From Gammaproteobacteria bacterium (GTDB taxonomy: Bacteria > Pseudomonadota > Gammaproteobacteria > Steroidobacterales > Steroidobacteraceae), in the NCBI GenBank assembly GCA_028293765.1, contig JAQGOG010000048.1, forward strand, positions 1-64,000: a stretch of 64,000 bases of DNA, written 5' to 3'. Below are positions 1-8,819 of this stretch, one piece after another. A program made the position numbers and the translations under genes. Below the pieces are notes generated by a model, which was given only the letters and a program-made list of their open reading frames with translations, was not told where the DNA came from and ran no database searches. Within the stretch, counting starts at the first letter, position 1, and the number at the start of each line of letters is the position of its first letter.

Positions 1-619
1 CGAGCCGGGCCTCGACATAGTCGATGGCTCGCTTCAGCCGCCATTGCGCCAGTTTGCTCCCCCTCGATCGCTCTGAAGTGGCCACGCGGCTCGCCGAGGC
101 CAGGAGTCGTGCGACGATGGCCATGCTGATGCAGTCCGCGTAGGTCTGTCCGAACGAACCGCCAACCCGGTTGGCTTCAAGCAATGCGCGACCCAGCGAA
201 TCAATCACTATATCTTTGCGTGGAACGGCCTCCGAGTAGAGAACCGGGACGTGGTGACCGGATAGGCCGCGGGCGCATTCGGCGATCAGAGTGTTTGGTA
301 CGTACAAGTGCAGGACGTCGTAAGGCCCACGAAACAGGCAACGAACGGGCATGGCGGGCTCGGTCACGTGGACCATCCCGGCGGTGGTGACACCATCCTG
401 CACGGTCCGGCCGGACACGGAGAACCGGATATTCATGGTCCGCAACACGATCTTGACGACGTGGTAGTCAGCGGTTGTTTCGGCGCAAAACTCCAGCGTC
501 CGGTCGCTGCTGGCGTGCCATCTCGTGGCGATGACTCTCGAGGTTGTTAAAGCCGTCGCGCAGGTGGGGCGCAGAACCCGCCACTCGGGCTCGTCAACGA
601 CGATGTTTTTGGGATGCAT
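1..619 (-). CDS. AraC-family transcriptional regulator, partial (C-terminus outside window)
   Basis: Reading the minus strand from an ATG at 617-619 gives 206 open codons running off the left edge. The translation ends in a stretch resembling the start of an AraC DNA-binding domain (LAQWRLKRAIDYVEARL). Before it are an AraC_binding-like region with a conserved SLGRALLEANR segment and a helical block rich in Ala and Ser. Family members are usually about 290-310 residues, so the HTH pair lies outside the window. It is transcribed away from the cyo operon and could regulate genes beyond the edge. The start is the first ATG found; an upstream start cannot be excluded. Confidence 0.8.
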   Translation of the reverse strand, partial: MHPKNIVVDEPEWRVLRPTCATALTTSRVIATRWHASSDRTLEFCAETTADYHVVKIVLRTMNIRFSVSGRTVQDGVTTAGMVHVTEPAMPVRCLFRGPYDVLHLYVPNTLIAECARGLSGHHVPVLYSEAVPRKDIVIDSLGRALLEANRVGGSFGQTYADCISMAIVARLLASASRVATSERSRGSKLAQWRLKRAIDYVEARL

Positions 620-872
620 CGGGCCGCGGTGCACGTCGAATACTGAAGTGGCCGGAGAGCCTGTGTGGGAAGTGGAACAGTGCATCGCACACCTCGCTGA
701 TTCGGCATCCCACTTTCTCGAGTGGATCGATTTAAGCTTTACCTGGTTCCGGACAATAGCGAACACATCCCTTGAAAATCCTCAACCGAATGATGGCGGG
801 TAGCGTTCGGCTTGCCGCGTCAGTCGTTTACGGCCGTGCGATTAGAAAATCGGACAGGCAATCAGGGAAGAT

Positions 873-986
873 TCATTTGGGCTCCAGGGTCAAGGTTCTC
901 CATGCGTGAGGTGCGCTCGGTGTGGTCATGAAATAACCAACCACCAAGACACCGCAGTAGAACGCGCGGCGTTGGATGTCAAACAT
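873..986 (-). CDS. small hydrophobic ORF (37 aa) with strong ribosome binding site
   Basis: A 37-codon minus-strand ORF starts at ATG 984-986. A GGAGGTG Shine-Dalgarno sequence at 993-999 lies 6 nt upstream of the start, unusually good for a random ORF. The product begins MFDIQRRAFYCGVLVVGYFM, a short basic N-terminus followed by one possible membrane-spanning stretch, and ends in a polar tail. It sits between the AraC regulator and cyoA, which diverges from it. I recognise no family. It may be a small membrane protein or a leader peptide. Confidence 0.4.
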   Translation of the reverse strand: MFDIQRRAFYCGVLVVGYFMTTPSAPHAWRTLTLEPK

Positions 987-1037
987 GAACTACACCTCCG
1001 CTGGCACGCGTGCATGCGACGGCAGGATTTCTGACCG

Positions 1038-1961
1038 ATGATGCCTGCAGGCGAGCACCGTCCACCGCCTCATGGCCGGTTCCAGGGCTGTGAGCGCGCT
1101 TTACGCTTGCGTATCTTGGCGGCTCCCGCTGCAGCCTGCCTCGTCGCGTCTTGCCGCCAAGCGGGAGTGCTTGATCCGCAGGGTCCGGTCGCGTCCGCCG
1201 AACGGCTGATTCTATTCAATGCCACCGCCATCATGCTGGTCGTGGTGCTGCCGGTGATCGCACTCACGCTGGCCTTTGCGTGGTGGTATCGCGCCTCCAA
1301 CAGGCGAGCAGTCTACTGGCCCGATTGGTCCTATTCGGGCCATATCGAGCTGGTGGTGTGGGCCATTCCGGCGATGGTGGTGATCCTGCTGGCGGGAGTG
1401 GCCTGGACCGGCTCACATGTGCTCGATCCGGCCCACAAGCTCGACGCCAATGCCAACCCCATCCGAATTGAGGTCGTGTCGCTCGATTGGAAATGGCTGT
1501 TCATTTACCCAGACCTCGAGATTGCCACGGTCAACCAGCTCGTCGTTCCGACCGGAGTGCCGGTCGAATTCCAGTTGACCTCAGCAACCGTGATGAACTC
1601 CTTCTTCGTGCCGCAGCTCGGCAGCCAGATCTACACCATGCCTGGCATGACGACGCGCCTGAACCTGCTGGCCGAACGCCCCGGCGATTACGCGGGTCTG
1701 TCCGCGAATTTCAGCGGCGACGGCTTTTCTGACATGCGGTTTCTGGTGCACGTCGTTCCTGCTTCTGACTTCTCGAGCTGGCGCGAGCGCGCGCGGAGTG
1801 AAGGAGCGGTGCTGAACGCCGCTGCCTATTCCCAACTCGCGCGCACTGCCGGCACTACCCAGATGCAGACCTACCGCAGCGTCGATCCGAACTTGTTCGA
1901 ACGAATCGTGCAGCAGAATACCGCCGCGGAGCCAACCGCTGCGCCACCCAAGGAGGACTAA
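1038..1961 (+). CDS. cyoA: cytochrome bo3-type ubiquinol oxidase subunit II
   Basis: Subunit II of the proton-pumping terminal quinol oxidase in the inner membrane. The 307-residue protein has a basic N-terminus, a hydrophobic stretch ending in a possible lipobox (LVASC, about residue 39), two transmembrane helices (about 58-82 and 100-122) and a periplasmic cupredoxin domain. The CuA ligands of cytochrome c oxidases are absent: the region that would carry Cys-x3-Cys reads SANFSGDGFSDM. That fits quinol rather than cytochrome c as the electron donor. The SFFVPQLGSQIY segment is typical of CyoA. It is the first gene of cyoABCD, and its stop is followed directly by the ATG of cyoB. An ATG three bases downstream is an alternative start. 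Confidence 0.93.
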   Translation: MMPAGEHRPPPHGRFQGCERALRLRILAAPAAACLVASCRQAGVLDPQGPVASAERLILFNATAIMLVVVLPVIALTLAFAWWYRASNRRAVYWPDWSYSGHIELVVWAIPAMVVILLAGVAWTGSHVLDPAHKLDANANPIRIEVVSLDWKWLFIYPDLEIATVNQLVVPTGVPVEFQLTSATVMNSFFVPQLGSQIYTMPGMTTRLNLLAERPGDYAGLSANFSGDGFSDMRFLVHVVPASDFSSWRERARSEGAVLNAAAYSQLARTAGTTQMQTYRSVDPNLFERIVQQNTAAEPTAAPPKED

Positions 1962-3932
1962 ATGCTGGGCAAGCTCAACTGGCACGCGATCCCATTCGAC
2001 CAACCGATACCGATGGCGGCAGCCTTGCTGGTTGTCGTCACTATTCTCGCCGTTCTGAGCCTCGTCACCTGGAAGGGCTGGTGGCCCTATCTGTGGCGTG
2101 AATGGCTGACGAGCGTCGACCACAAGCGCATCGGCGTGATGTATGTGCTGTTGGCACTGGTGCTACTGCTGCGCGGCTTCATGGATGCCATCATGATGCG
2201 TTCGCAACTCGCCATCGCCGCGGGCGGCGCGCAAGGCTACCTGCCTCCCGAGCACTACGACCAGATTTTCTCCGCTCACGGCACCATCATGATCTTTTTC
2301 ATGGCGATGCCGTTCATGGTCGGGCTGATGAACTTCGTCGTGCCGCTACAGCTAGGCGTGCGCGACGTGGCGTTCCCCGTGCTGAACGCCATCAGCTTCT
2401 GGTTGACCGCTTCCGGCGCGCTGCTCGTGAATATCTCGCTCGTGGTGGGCGAGTTCGCGCGCACCGGCTGGCTCGCGTATCCGCCCCTCTCCGAGTTGCA
2501 ATTCTCGCCCGGTGTCGGCGTGGATTATTATCTGTGGGCGCTGCAGATCTCGGGCATCGGTACGCTGCTCGCCGGCATCAATATGGTCACGACGATCCTG
2601 AAGCTGCGCGCGCCGGGAATGGGGTACATGCGCATGCCGGTATTCTGCTGGACAGCGCTGTGCTCCAGCATGTTGATAGTGGCTGCCTTCCCGGTTTTGA
2701 CCGCCACCTTCGGCATGCTGCTGCTGGATCGCTACGTGGGTATGCACTTCTTTACCAACGACGGCGGCGGCAATTTCATGATGTACATCAATCTGATCTG
2801 GATCTGGGGCCACCCGGAAGTCTATATCCTGGCCCTTCCGGCGTTCGGCATTTTCTCCGAGGTGATCGCGACCTTCTCGGGCAAGCCTTTGTTCGGCTAT
2901 CGCTCCATGGTGCTCGCGACGCTGGCGATCTGCGTGCTGTCCTTCATGGTCTGGCTGCATCACTTCTTCACCATGGGAGCGGGCGCGGATGTAAATGCCG
3001 TCTTCGGCATCGCGTCGATGATCATCGCCATCCCCACCGGTGTAAAGCTATTCAACTGGTTATTCACCCTCTACCGGGGCCGCATCCGCTTTGAGGTGCC
3101 GGTGTTGTGGGCCATCGGATTCATGGTGACCTTCGCCATCGGTGGGATGACCGGCGTGCTGCAGGCGGTACCGCCCGCCGACTTCGTCCTGCACAACAGC
3201 CTGTTTCTCGTGGCCCACTTCCATAACGTGATCATCGGCTCGGTGGTATTCGGCGCCATGGCAGGCTATTACTACTGGTTCCCCAAGGCGTTCGGGTTCA
3301 CGCTCGAGCGGCGTTTAGGGGTCGTCAGTTTCTGGTGCTGGTTGATCGGCTTCTATCTTGCGTTCATGCCGCTCTACGCTCTTGGGTTGCTCGGCATGAC
3401 CCGGCGAATGCAGCATTACGCCGACCTGAGCTGGCAGCCTTACTTGATCGTGGCGGAGGTGGGCGCGGTCATTATCCTCTGCGGCATCGTCGCGACCGTC
3501 GCGCAGCTCGTAGTCAGCATCCGCACGCGCGAGAGCCGTCGCGACCTCGGCGGCGACCCCTGGAATGGCAGAACCCTTGAATGGTCCACCTCTTCGCCGC
3601 CGCCGGCCTACAATTTCGCCGTTTTGCCGCAGGTCGATTCGTTGGATGCCTTCTGGGCCATGAAGCAACGCGGGCCGAGGAGGGCGGCAGCGCGCTACGA
3701 GTCGATCGAGGTGCCCAGGAACAGCGCCAATGGGTTCGTCACGGCTTTCTTCGCCGTCGTCACCGGCTTTGCCATGATTTGGCACATCTGGTGGCTGGCG
3801 ATACTCGGACTGGTATGCGCAGTGCTGACGTTGCTTGCCTTTGGATGGGTTGAGCGGGTCGAGCAAGAGGTGTCGGGCGAGCAATTGGCCAATGATGAGC
3901 GGGTACGTCTTCGACCGATGGATCCCGCATGA
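1962..3932 (+). CDS. cyoB: cytochrome bo3-type ubiquinol oxidase subunit I
   Basis: Catalytic haem-copper subunit that reduces oxygen to water with quinol electrons and pumps protons. At 656 residues it has the usual CyoB length. Metal ligands fall at the positions known from E. coli CyoB: His106 (SAHGT), His284 in WGHPEVY with Tyr288, His333/His334 (LHHFF), and His419/His421 (AHFHN). The quinone-site residues Arg71, Asp75, His98 and Gln101 are also in place. This supports a quinol oxidase assignment. About 15 hydrophobic segments are visible. The stop overlaps the start of cyoC by four bases, indicating translational coupling. No haem O synthase gene (cyoE) follows, so haem O must be supplied from elsewhere. 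Confidence 0.97.
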   Translation: MLGKLNWHAIPFDQPIPMAAALLVVVTILAVLSLVTWKGWWPYLWREWLTSVDHKRIGVMYVLLALVLLLRGFMDAIMMRSQLAIAAGGAQGYLPPEHYDQIFSAHGTIMIFFMAMPFMVGLMNFVVPLQLGVRDVAFPVLNAISFWLTASGALLVNISLVVGEFARTGWLAYPPLSELQFSPGVGVDYYLWALQISGIGTLLAGINMVTTILKLRAPGMGYMRMPVFCWTALCSSMLIVAAFPVLTATFGMLLLDRYVGMHFFTNDGGGNFMMYINLIWIWGHPEVYILALPAFGIFSEVIATFSGKPLFGYRSMVLATLAICVLSFMVWLHHFFTMGAGADVNAVFGIASMIIAIPTGVKLFNWLFTLYRGRIRFEVPVLWAIGFMVTFAIGGMTGVLQAVPPADFVLHNSLFLVAHFHNVIIGSVVFGAMAGYYYWFPKAFGFTLERRLGVVSFWCWLIGFYLAFMPLYALGLLGMTRRMQHYADLSWQPYLIVAEVGAVIILCGIVATVAQLVVSIRTRESRRDLGGDPWNGRTLEWSTSSPPPAYNFAVLPQVDSLDAFWAMKQRGPRRAAARYESIEVPRNSANGFVTAFFAVVTGFAMIWHIWWLAILGLVCAVLTLLAFGWVERVEQEVSGEQLANDERVRLRPMDPA

Positions 3933-4567
3933 GCGCGCAGGCGGCAACGGCCGGCCTCGCCGGGGAGGAGGAGGCGACACCGCGCGGCCAAGGCAGTGAC
4001 GGGCCGGCGCCGGTTCGAATCGTCGTCGCTTACGGGTTTTGGATCTTCCTGCTTTCCGACATCATCATGTTCTCGGCACTGTTCGCAACGTACGCAGTGC
4101 TGTCCGGACAGACCGCGCGGGGTCCTTCCGGTCACGACTTGTTCGAGTTGCGCCATGTCGGCATTGAGACTGTCTGCCTGCTATTCTCGAGCTATACCTG
4201 CGGCCTCGGTGTCTTAGCGATCGAGCGGCGCCGCCTGACCTTCTTCTATGTGAGTTTCGCGCTCACGTTTGCGCTCGGCGCCACGTTTCTGGGTTTGGAA
4301 TTGAGTGAATTCGTCGGCTTGGTCGCGCGCGGGGCCGGCCCTTCCCGCAGCGCGTTTCTCTCGGCCTTCTTTTCCCTCGTAGGTCTGCACGGTGCGCACG
4401 TCACGGCAGGCCTCTTGTGGCTCGGCTTCATGGTGGCACAGACCGCCGCAAGGGGCCCGCGGGACTTTGTACGCCGCCGACTACTCTGCTTCAGTTTGTT
4501 CTGGCACGCGCTCGACATCATCTGGGTAGCGCTGCTGACTCTGGTTTACTTGATGGGAGCCCGATGA
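3929..4567 (+). CDS. cyoC: cytochrome bo3-type ubiquinol oxidase subunit III
   Basis: 212-residue membrane subunit of the oxidase, with five hydrophobic helices after a polar N-terminal tail of about 35 residues. [29 protein letters not shown] and [10 protein letters not shown] are characteristic of COX3/CyoC proteins. The start ATG overlaps the end of cyoB (ATGA), and its own stop overlaps the start of cyoD the same way. It stabilises subunit I and is part of the quinol oxidase complex. Confidence 0.95.
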   Translation: MSAQAATAGLAGEEEATPRGQGSDGPAPVRIVVAYGFWIFLLSDIIMFSALFATYAVLSGQTARGPSGHDLFELRHVGIETVCLLFSSYTCGLGVLAIERRRLTFFYVSFALTFALGATFLGLELSEFVGLVARGAGPSRSAFLSAFFSLVGLHGAHVTAGLLWLGFMVAQTAARGPRDFVRRRLLCFSLFWHALDIIWVALLTLVYLMGAR

Positions 4568-4944
4568 TGGAACAGCAAGCGAGCTCAACCGATCAGGCGC
4601 CTGGTGTTGGCGACCCTGAGCACTCGGGCAGCTTGGCAACCTACACCGCCGGCCTGGGCTTTGCGCTCCTGCTGACCGGCGCATCGTTCATGGTCTCGCA
4701 AACCGATCTGCTGTGGCCGCCCGGCGTCCCGGCCGGCCTTGCCGTGCTCGCCATCGCTCAGATGGGCGTTCACCTGGTTTTCTTCCTGCACATAGGCACC
4801 GGGCCCGATAACACCAACAACGTGCTTGCGCTCGCCTTCGGCCTGCTGGTGGTCACCCTCATCGTCTCAGGCTCGCTGTGGATCATGGCCCATCTCAACG
4901 CGAACATGATGCCAGCATCTGCCGTTATGGAGATGCAGCGGTAG
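4564..4944 (+). CDS. cyoD: cytochrome bo3 ubiquinol oxidase subunit IV
   Basis: 126-residue small subunit. A polar N-terminus is followed by three predicted transmembrane helices, with the family-typical AIAQMGVHLVFFLHI in the middle helix. The start ATG overlaps the cyoC stop codon. It is the last recognisable oxidase gene; the approximately 400 nt after it have no clear gene before the next regulator. Confidence 0.92.
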   Translation: MMEQQASSTDQAPGVGDPEHSGSLATYTAGLGFALLLTGASFMVSQTDLLWPPGVPAGLAVLAIAQMGVHLVFFLHIGTGPDNTNNVLALAFGLLVVTLIVSGSLWIMAHLNANMMPASAVMEMQR

Positions 4945-5350
4945 CGCTCATCGCCTCTGCTTGCCGGAAAGAACCGATGATCTTGCCTCCGTGTGGCTGG
5001 GCATTGGCCGCGATCTGGGTCTGTCTCGAGCTGTTCCAGCTAACTGGCGAAGCGCGCCTTGCGTACGGAGATCCGTGCCCCGAGCGGTCGGGAATTGTTT
5101 CCGTACGTGCACAATGTAACGGGGCGCGCTTAAATCGGACATAGACGGACAAAAGTCCGCGCGTAGACTCGCGCCGCTCTGCAATGTCAGGCGTGCGGAG
5201 CGATTGTTTGCAGGGTGCCTTGAAATAATTACAGCGACGCGGGGAGTCATACGAGTGTCAACAGCGATATCCTGATTCCGGGGTTGCCCCGTGTAACGCT
5301 CGTGTACATCCGGACATCAGCCGGCAAAAAGACTGTGGTCCACTTAGAGG
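4945..5350. other. intergenic region after cyoD; weak small ORF and short hairpin
   Basis: No clear gene. A 55-codon plus-strand ORF at 4978-5144 has a hydrophobic N-terminus (MILPPCGWALAAIWVCLELF). It has only a weak upstream GGAAAG and no recognised family, so I do not call it. A short perfect hairpin (CGGAC-AAAA-GTCCG) lies near 5147-5160, but without a T-run it is a poor terminator. The rest should hold the promoter of the following regulator. Confidence 0.4.
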
Positions 5351-6073
5351 ATGCTCTCGATGCCCCATCTCCTGCTCGTCGATGACGACGAGGATATCTT
5401 GTCGTTGCTGACCGCTTTTTTCCGCAAGCACGGTCATACGGTGTCCGTCGCTGAGGATGGCAACGCCATGTTCGCCGCCCTGGAGCAACGGACGATCGAT
5501 CTGATCATTTTGGACGTGATGCTCAAGCAGGAGGACGGCTTCAGTCTTTGCCGCCGCCTGCGATAAACCTCCACCTTGCCGATCATCATGCTCACTGCCG
5601 TGGCGGACCACACTGATCGTGTCGTGGGACTCGAAGTCGGTGCCGACGACTACCTGACAAAACCCTTCGACCAGCGCGAGTTGCTCGCCCGGGTCAAAGC
5701 GGTTCTGCGCAGGACCGCTGCGACCGCTGCGGCTCCCAAGCACGAAGTGACGCGCCCGTCGCTATGCTTCGCCGGCTGGCGCCTGGATGTGGTCAGGCGC
5801 GAGCTGAGGTCTGCAGAGAACGCGCTCGTACTGCTTTCGGGGGCTGAATTCGACCTCTTGCTGGCATTTGCGGAGCATCCTCGGCAAGTGTTGACCCGTG
5901 AGCAATTAATCGACGTCGCTCGTGGTTCTGCGCATGTTGCCTTCGATCGCAGCATCGATGTGCAAGTGAGCCGCCTGCGTTACAAGCTCGAGCAGGACCC
6001 GAAGAACCCCTCGCTCATCCGCACGGTCCGTAATGCCGGATACATGTTTCTGCCCCAGGTCACGCGAGGGTGA
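5351..6073 (+). pseudogene. OmpR-family response regulator interrupted by an in-frame TAA
   Basis: The receiver and winged-helix domains of a PhoB/OmpR-type regulator are both present in one frame, but a TAA at 5564-5566 splits them at about residue 72. The first part holds the acidic pocket (VDDDED) and the phospho-acceptor region (IILDVML). The second holds GADDYLTKPFDQRELLARVKA and the DNA-binding wing (SLIRTVRNAGYMF). The intact paralogue at 14621 aligns codon for codon with ACG at the stop position, so this is a nonsense change rather than a frameshift. A TTG at 5576 could restart the second half. The gene ends in GTGA, the kind of overlap its paralogue uses to start a kinase, but no kinase follows. 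It is probably inactive unless read through. Confidence 0.85.
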
Positions 6074-6194
6074 AGACTGCTGATAGCCTGTGTTTACCGT
6101 CGAACATCCCGCGAGGCTATGACGCGAAAGCGTCTGCCAGATCTTCGATTTGCTGCAGCGGAACAGTCAATGCTGATCCGTCGGTCGCACTTAC

Positions 6195-6219
6195 ATTGAT
6201 TATATGAATCAAGATTGAC
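6195..6219. promoter_or_regulatory. candidate operator box A upstream of the TonB receptor
   Basis: The site contains a perfect inverted repeat, TTGATT-ATATG-AATCAA (6196-6212), followed by GATTGAC. Its reverse complement begins GTCAATCTTGATT. The same 13 bases recur at 13221-13233, between the divergent MFS and citrate-synthase-like genes. It lies about 95-115 nt upstream of the receptor start. Confidence 0.5.
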
Positions 6220-6287
6220 GCAGGCTTTTCCCCGCAAGTAGTGTTGCCCGTCCGATAAAGACAAAAACAATGTATTGATCGTAGCAG

Positions 6288-6305
6288 TCAATGTATGAGG
6301 GGGGT
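6288..6305 (+). promoter_or_regulatory. candidate regulatory box B at the receptor translation start
   Basis: TCAATGTATGAGG followed by a G-run. A nearly identical sequence, TCAATGTATGAGGAGGGG, is at 13163-13180. Here the G-rich end also serves as the ribosome binding site for the ATG at 6312, so binding or pairing here could affect translation as well as transcription. Confidence 0.4.
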
Positions 6306-6311
6306 GCTTGC

Positions 6312-8699
6312 ATGAGACCTGTCGCGTACTGGGCCATGGTTGCCGAAACCGTCTCGTTTCGATCGGGCGAGCCCCTGACCAGAATCAATGTAGGCCGGTT
6401 GTTCGTGTTGGGACTCGCCGCAGCAGTCCTGCTTCCATCGATGGTGCTGGCGAATGCCGACGCCGAATCACCTTCGCCCGGCGTCTCCCCCCGGGCTTCC
6501 GCCACGCAGTCGGCGGTCGGCATCCTCGAGGAAGTGACCGTGACCGCGCAAAAGCGCGATACCAAGCTCGAGAACACGCCTATAGCCGTGTCTGCGTTCA
6601 CACCGGACTTCATCGACCGCAATCGCATTCAGACCCTCGATGACGTAGCGCTGCGGACGCCGAGCGTCGCGTTCGTGCAACTCAACAAGGGCGAGGTCTA
6701 CATCTCCATTCGTGGCACGCTGGTCAATACTCCGGGTGCCGGCTGGGACGATTCGGTGACGACCTTCATCGACGATGTGCCGATGACGGGTGCGGGGGAC
6801 AACAGTCCCGACTTGTACGACCTGAGAAGCATCGAAGTACTGCGGGGCCCGCAGGGGACCCTGTTCGGGCGCAACGTGACAGGCGGGGCCATCGTCATTC
6901 ACACCCAGCAGCCGAGCTTCGATGCGCAGGGAAAGATCGAAGGGACTTATGGGCTGGACAATCTTGCGCAAGTGCGCGGCTTGTGGACCGGGCCCCTCGT
7001 AGGTCACGAGCTGGCGGGCAAGCTCACGGTGGACGTGAAGCGCCGCGACGGCTATCTCAACAACATCACCTTGCACGACAAGACTTTCGGCGATGCCGTT
7101 GGCAATGGCCGCGGCCAGCTGTTGTGGGAGCCGTCTGACAGCCTCACGGTGCTCCTCAGTGGCGATTATACGCACGACCAGTCGAGCGGCAAGATCGTGC
7201 GCCTTTCCGGAAGCCTCGAGCCGTCCTTGTTCCCAAACCTGTCATACAACCCGGATGCGACGAATCAGGGCAAAAACAGCGAAACCCGCAAGAACGTCAT
7301 GGGGCTGAGCGCGCGCGTCGATTGGAATGCCGCGTGGGGGACGCTTACGTCGATTACCGGCCTGCGCCACGTCCACAACGACACGAACTGGTCGCGACTT
7401 GGCGATCCGGACAATCAAGCGCTCACGACGGCCATCGTCCAGGACAAGCAGTATACCGAGGAACTGCGCGCAGCATCTGCCTCCAGTGGTCGGTTCACCT
7501 GGCTGGGCGGCCTGTTCTACCTGCATGCAGACAAGCAGGAGAACGACCAATACACGTTCAATCTGAATCCCAATACCGTGAACGGTGGAGCATTCCCGTT
7601 TCCAATCCTCGGTGTCGGGCAAAACGTGCAACAGCACGTGGTCGATGAGGTCGGTGCGCTCTTTGGGGAGGTCAGTTATACGATTCTCGAGCCGTTGAAG
7701 CTCACCCTGGGGGGTCGGGGACAATGGGAGCGAAAGGGCGGATCTTCGGCCATTCGCGCCAGCTTTGCTCCGGGAAACCCGCTCGATGCCTTCTATCCCC
7801 TGGTGTTTCCGAACGCCGCCGCGAACTACTCCGACACCTGGTGGTCCTTCACGCCCAAGGCGACACTGGCCTACCAGGTACAGGACGGCTTGCTGCTGTA
7901 TGCGACGACCGCGAAAGGCTACAAGAGCGGCGGGTGGGATACTTCGGCGTCGTCCGACTTCGGCAAGCCGAGTGCAGCCGTAGCGCAGCACCTCGCAACG
8001 GCGTTCCAGCCCGAGCAAGTGTGGAGTTATGAGCTCGGCGCCAAGTATTTCTCGCCCGACAGGCGCTGGCAGGTAAACGCGGCGGCTTTCATTGCCGACT
8101 ATCGCGATATGCAGACGAACCAGTTCAATCCGCAAACCGCCGTGTTTCAAACGAGCAACGTCGGCAGGGCGAGGGCAAAAGGGATCGAGCTGGAAACGAC
8201 GGAGGCGCTTACGGACTGGCTGACGCTGGGTGTCAACTACACCTACCAGCTCGCGCGGTACACCGAGTACGTGCAGTCCGCCGCACAGAACAACACCGGC
8301 AATGCAATTCCGGAGACGCCGAAACACAGCATCAATCTGAACGCCGAAACGAGGTTCATGCTCGGGTCAGCTCCCGGGTACGTGACCGTGGGCGGCGACT
8401 ATACCTACCGCAGCGCCGTTCATTTTGCCGACTCGAACGCCGAACCCGCCTTCCTCCTGGAACAGAGCAAGTTCGACGGGATCGTCAACCTTCACACGAC
8501 CTGGAACTCGGGCGATGACGGGTGGCATGTCTCGCTCTTCGCCACCAATCTCGCGAATCGACACACGGTCACCTACGCGACCGACGTCTCCGGGTTCTAT
8601 TTGACGCGGGCCGAGGCAGCGAGTGCCGCGAACCGAATCTACTCGGTCATCAGAACGCCGTCGCGCCTGGTTGGTCTGACAGTCAAACACGAGTTCTGA
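6312..8699 (+). CDS. TonB-dependent outer-membrane receptor
   Basis: 795-residue protein with a signal-peptide-like segment (VLGLAAAVLLPSMVLANA, about residues 28-48) and a TonB-box-like EEVTVTAQKR. A plug domain follows (TPIAVSAFTPDFIDR through LRGPQGTLFGRNVTGGAIVI), then a long beta-barrel ending in aromatic KHEF, as outer-membrane porins do. The ATG at 6312 is preferred because AGGGGGG lies just upstream; an in-frame ATG at 6291 is the alternative. Substrate is unknown. This iron-complex/organic-compound receptor class is common in Steroidobacter-like bacteria and often takes up organic nutrients. Candidate boxes A and B link it to the MFS/AtuA/citrate-synthase genes at 10-14.5 kb. Confidence 0.92.
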   Translation: MRPVAYWAMVAETVSFRSGEPLTRINVGRLFVLGLAAAVLLPSMVLANADAESPSPGVSPRASATQSAVGILEEVTVTAQKRDTKLENTPIAVSAFTPDFIDRNRIQTLDDVALRTPSVAFVQLNKGEVYISIRGTLVNTPGAGWDDSVTTFIDDVPMTGAGDNSPDLYDLRSIEVLRGPQGTLFGRNVTGGAIVIHTQQPSFDAQGKIEGTYGLDNLAQVRGLWTGPLVGHELAGKLTVDVKRRDGYLNNITLHDKTFGDAVGNGRGQLLWEPSDSLTVLLSGDYTHDQSSGKIVRLSGSLEPSLFPNLSYNPDATNQGKNSETRKNVMGLSARVDWNAAWGTLTSITGLRHVHNDTNWSRLGDPDNQALTTAIVQDKQYTEELRAASASSGRFTWLGGLFYLHADKQENDQYTFNLNPNTVNGGAFPFPILGVGQNVQQHVVDEVGALFGEVSYTILEPLKLTLGGRGQWERKGGSSAIRASFAPGNPLDAFYPLVFPNAAANYSDTWWSFTPKATLAYQVQDGLLLYATTAKGYKSGGWDTSASSDFGKPSAAVAQHLATAFQPEQVWSYELGAKYFSPDRRWQVNAAAFIADYRDMQTNQFNPQTAVFQTSNVGRARAKGIELETTEALTDWLTLGVNYTYQLARYTEYVQSAAQNNTGNAIPETPKHSINLNAETRFMLGSAPGYVTVGGDYTYRSAVHFADSNAEPAFLLEQSKFDGIVNLHTTWNSGDDGWHVSLFATNLANRHTVTYATDVSGFYLTRAEAASAANRIYSVIRTPSRLVGLTVKHEF

Positions 8700-8720
8700 G
8701 CAGGTATCCACCGAAGCATT

Positions 8721-8757
8721 GTATCTGAGCCGAAACAAACGAAAACAATCCGTACAT
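8721..8757 (+). promoter_or_regulatory. repeated upstream element C, copy 1
   Basis: A 37-nt stretch that matches 14548-14584, upstream of the response regulator, at 27 of 37 positions without gaps. A shorter match is at 18012. The core is GAAACAAA followed by TCCG.ACAT. It lies about 65-100 nt before the beta-propeller gene start and ends near a second shared block (CGATTT, GAATGCTA). Confidence 0.45.
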
Positions 8758-8819
8758 AACGATTTGGAATTGGAATGCTAATCTGCTCGCGTGGCGGGTC
8801 GAAACTGGAGATCGAATCT

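Noticed and set aside
4978-5144. 55-codon ORF after cyoD with a hydrophobic start
   Set aside because: Weak ribosome binding site, no recognised family, and a composition typical of chance ORFs in GC-rich DNA.
5147-5160. Hairpin CGGAC-AAAA-GTCCG after cyoD as a terminator
   Set aside because: The 5-bp stem has no T-run, so intrinsic termination is not supported.
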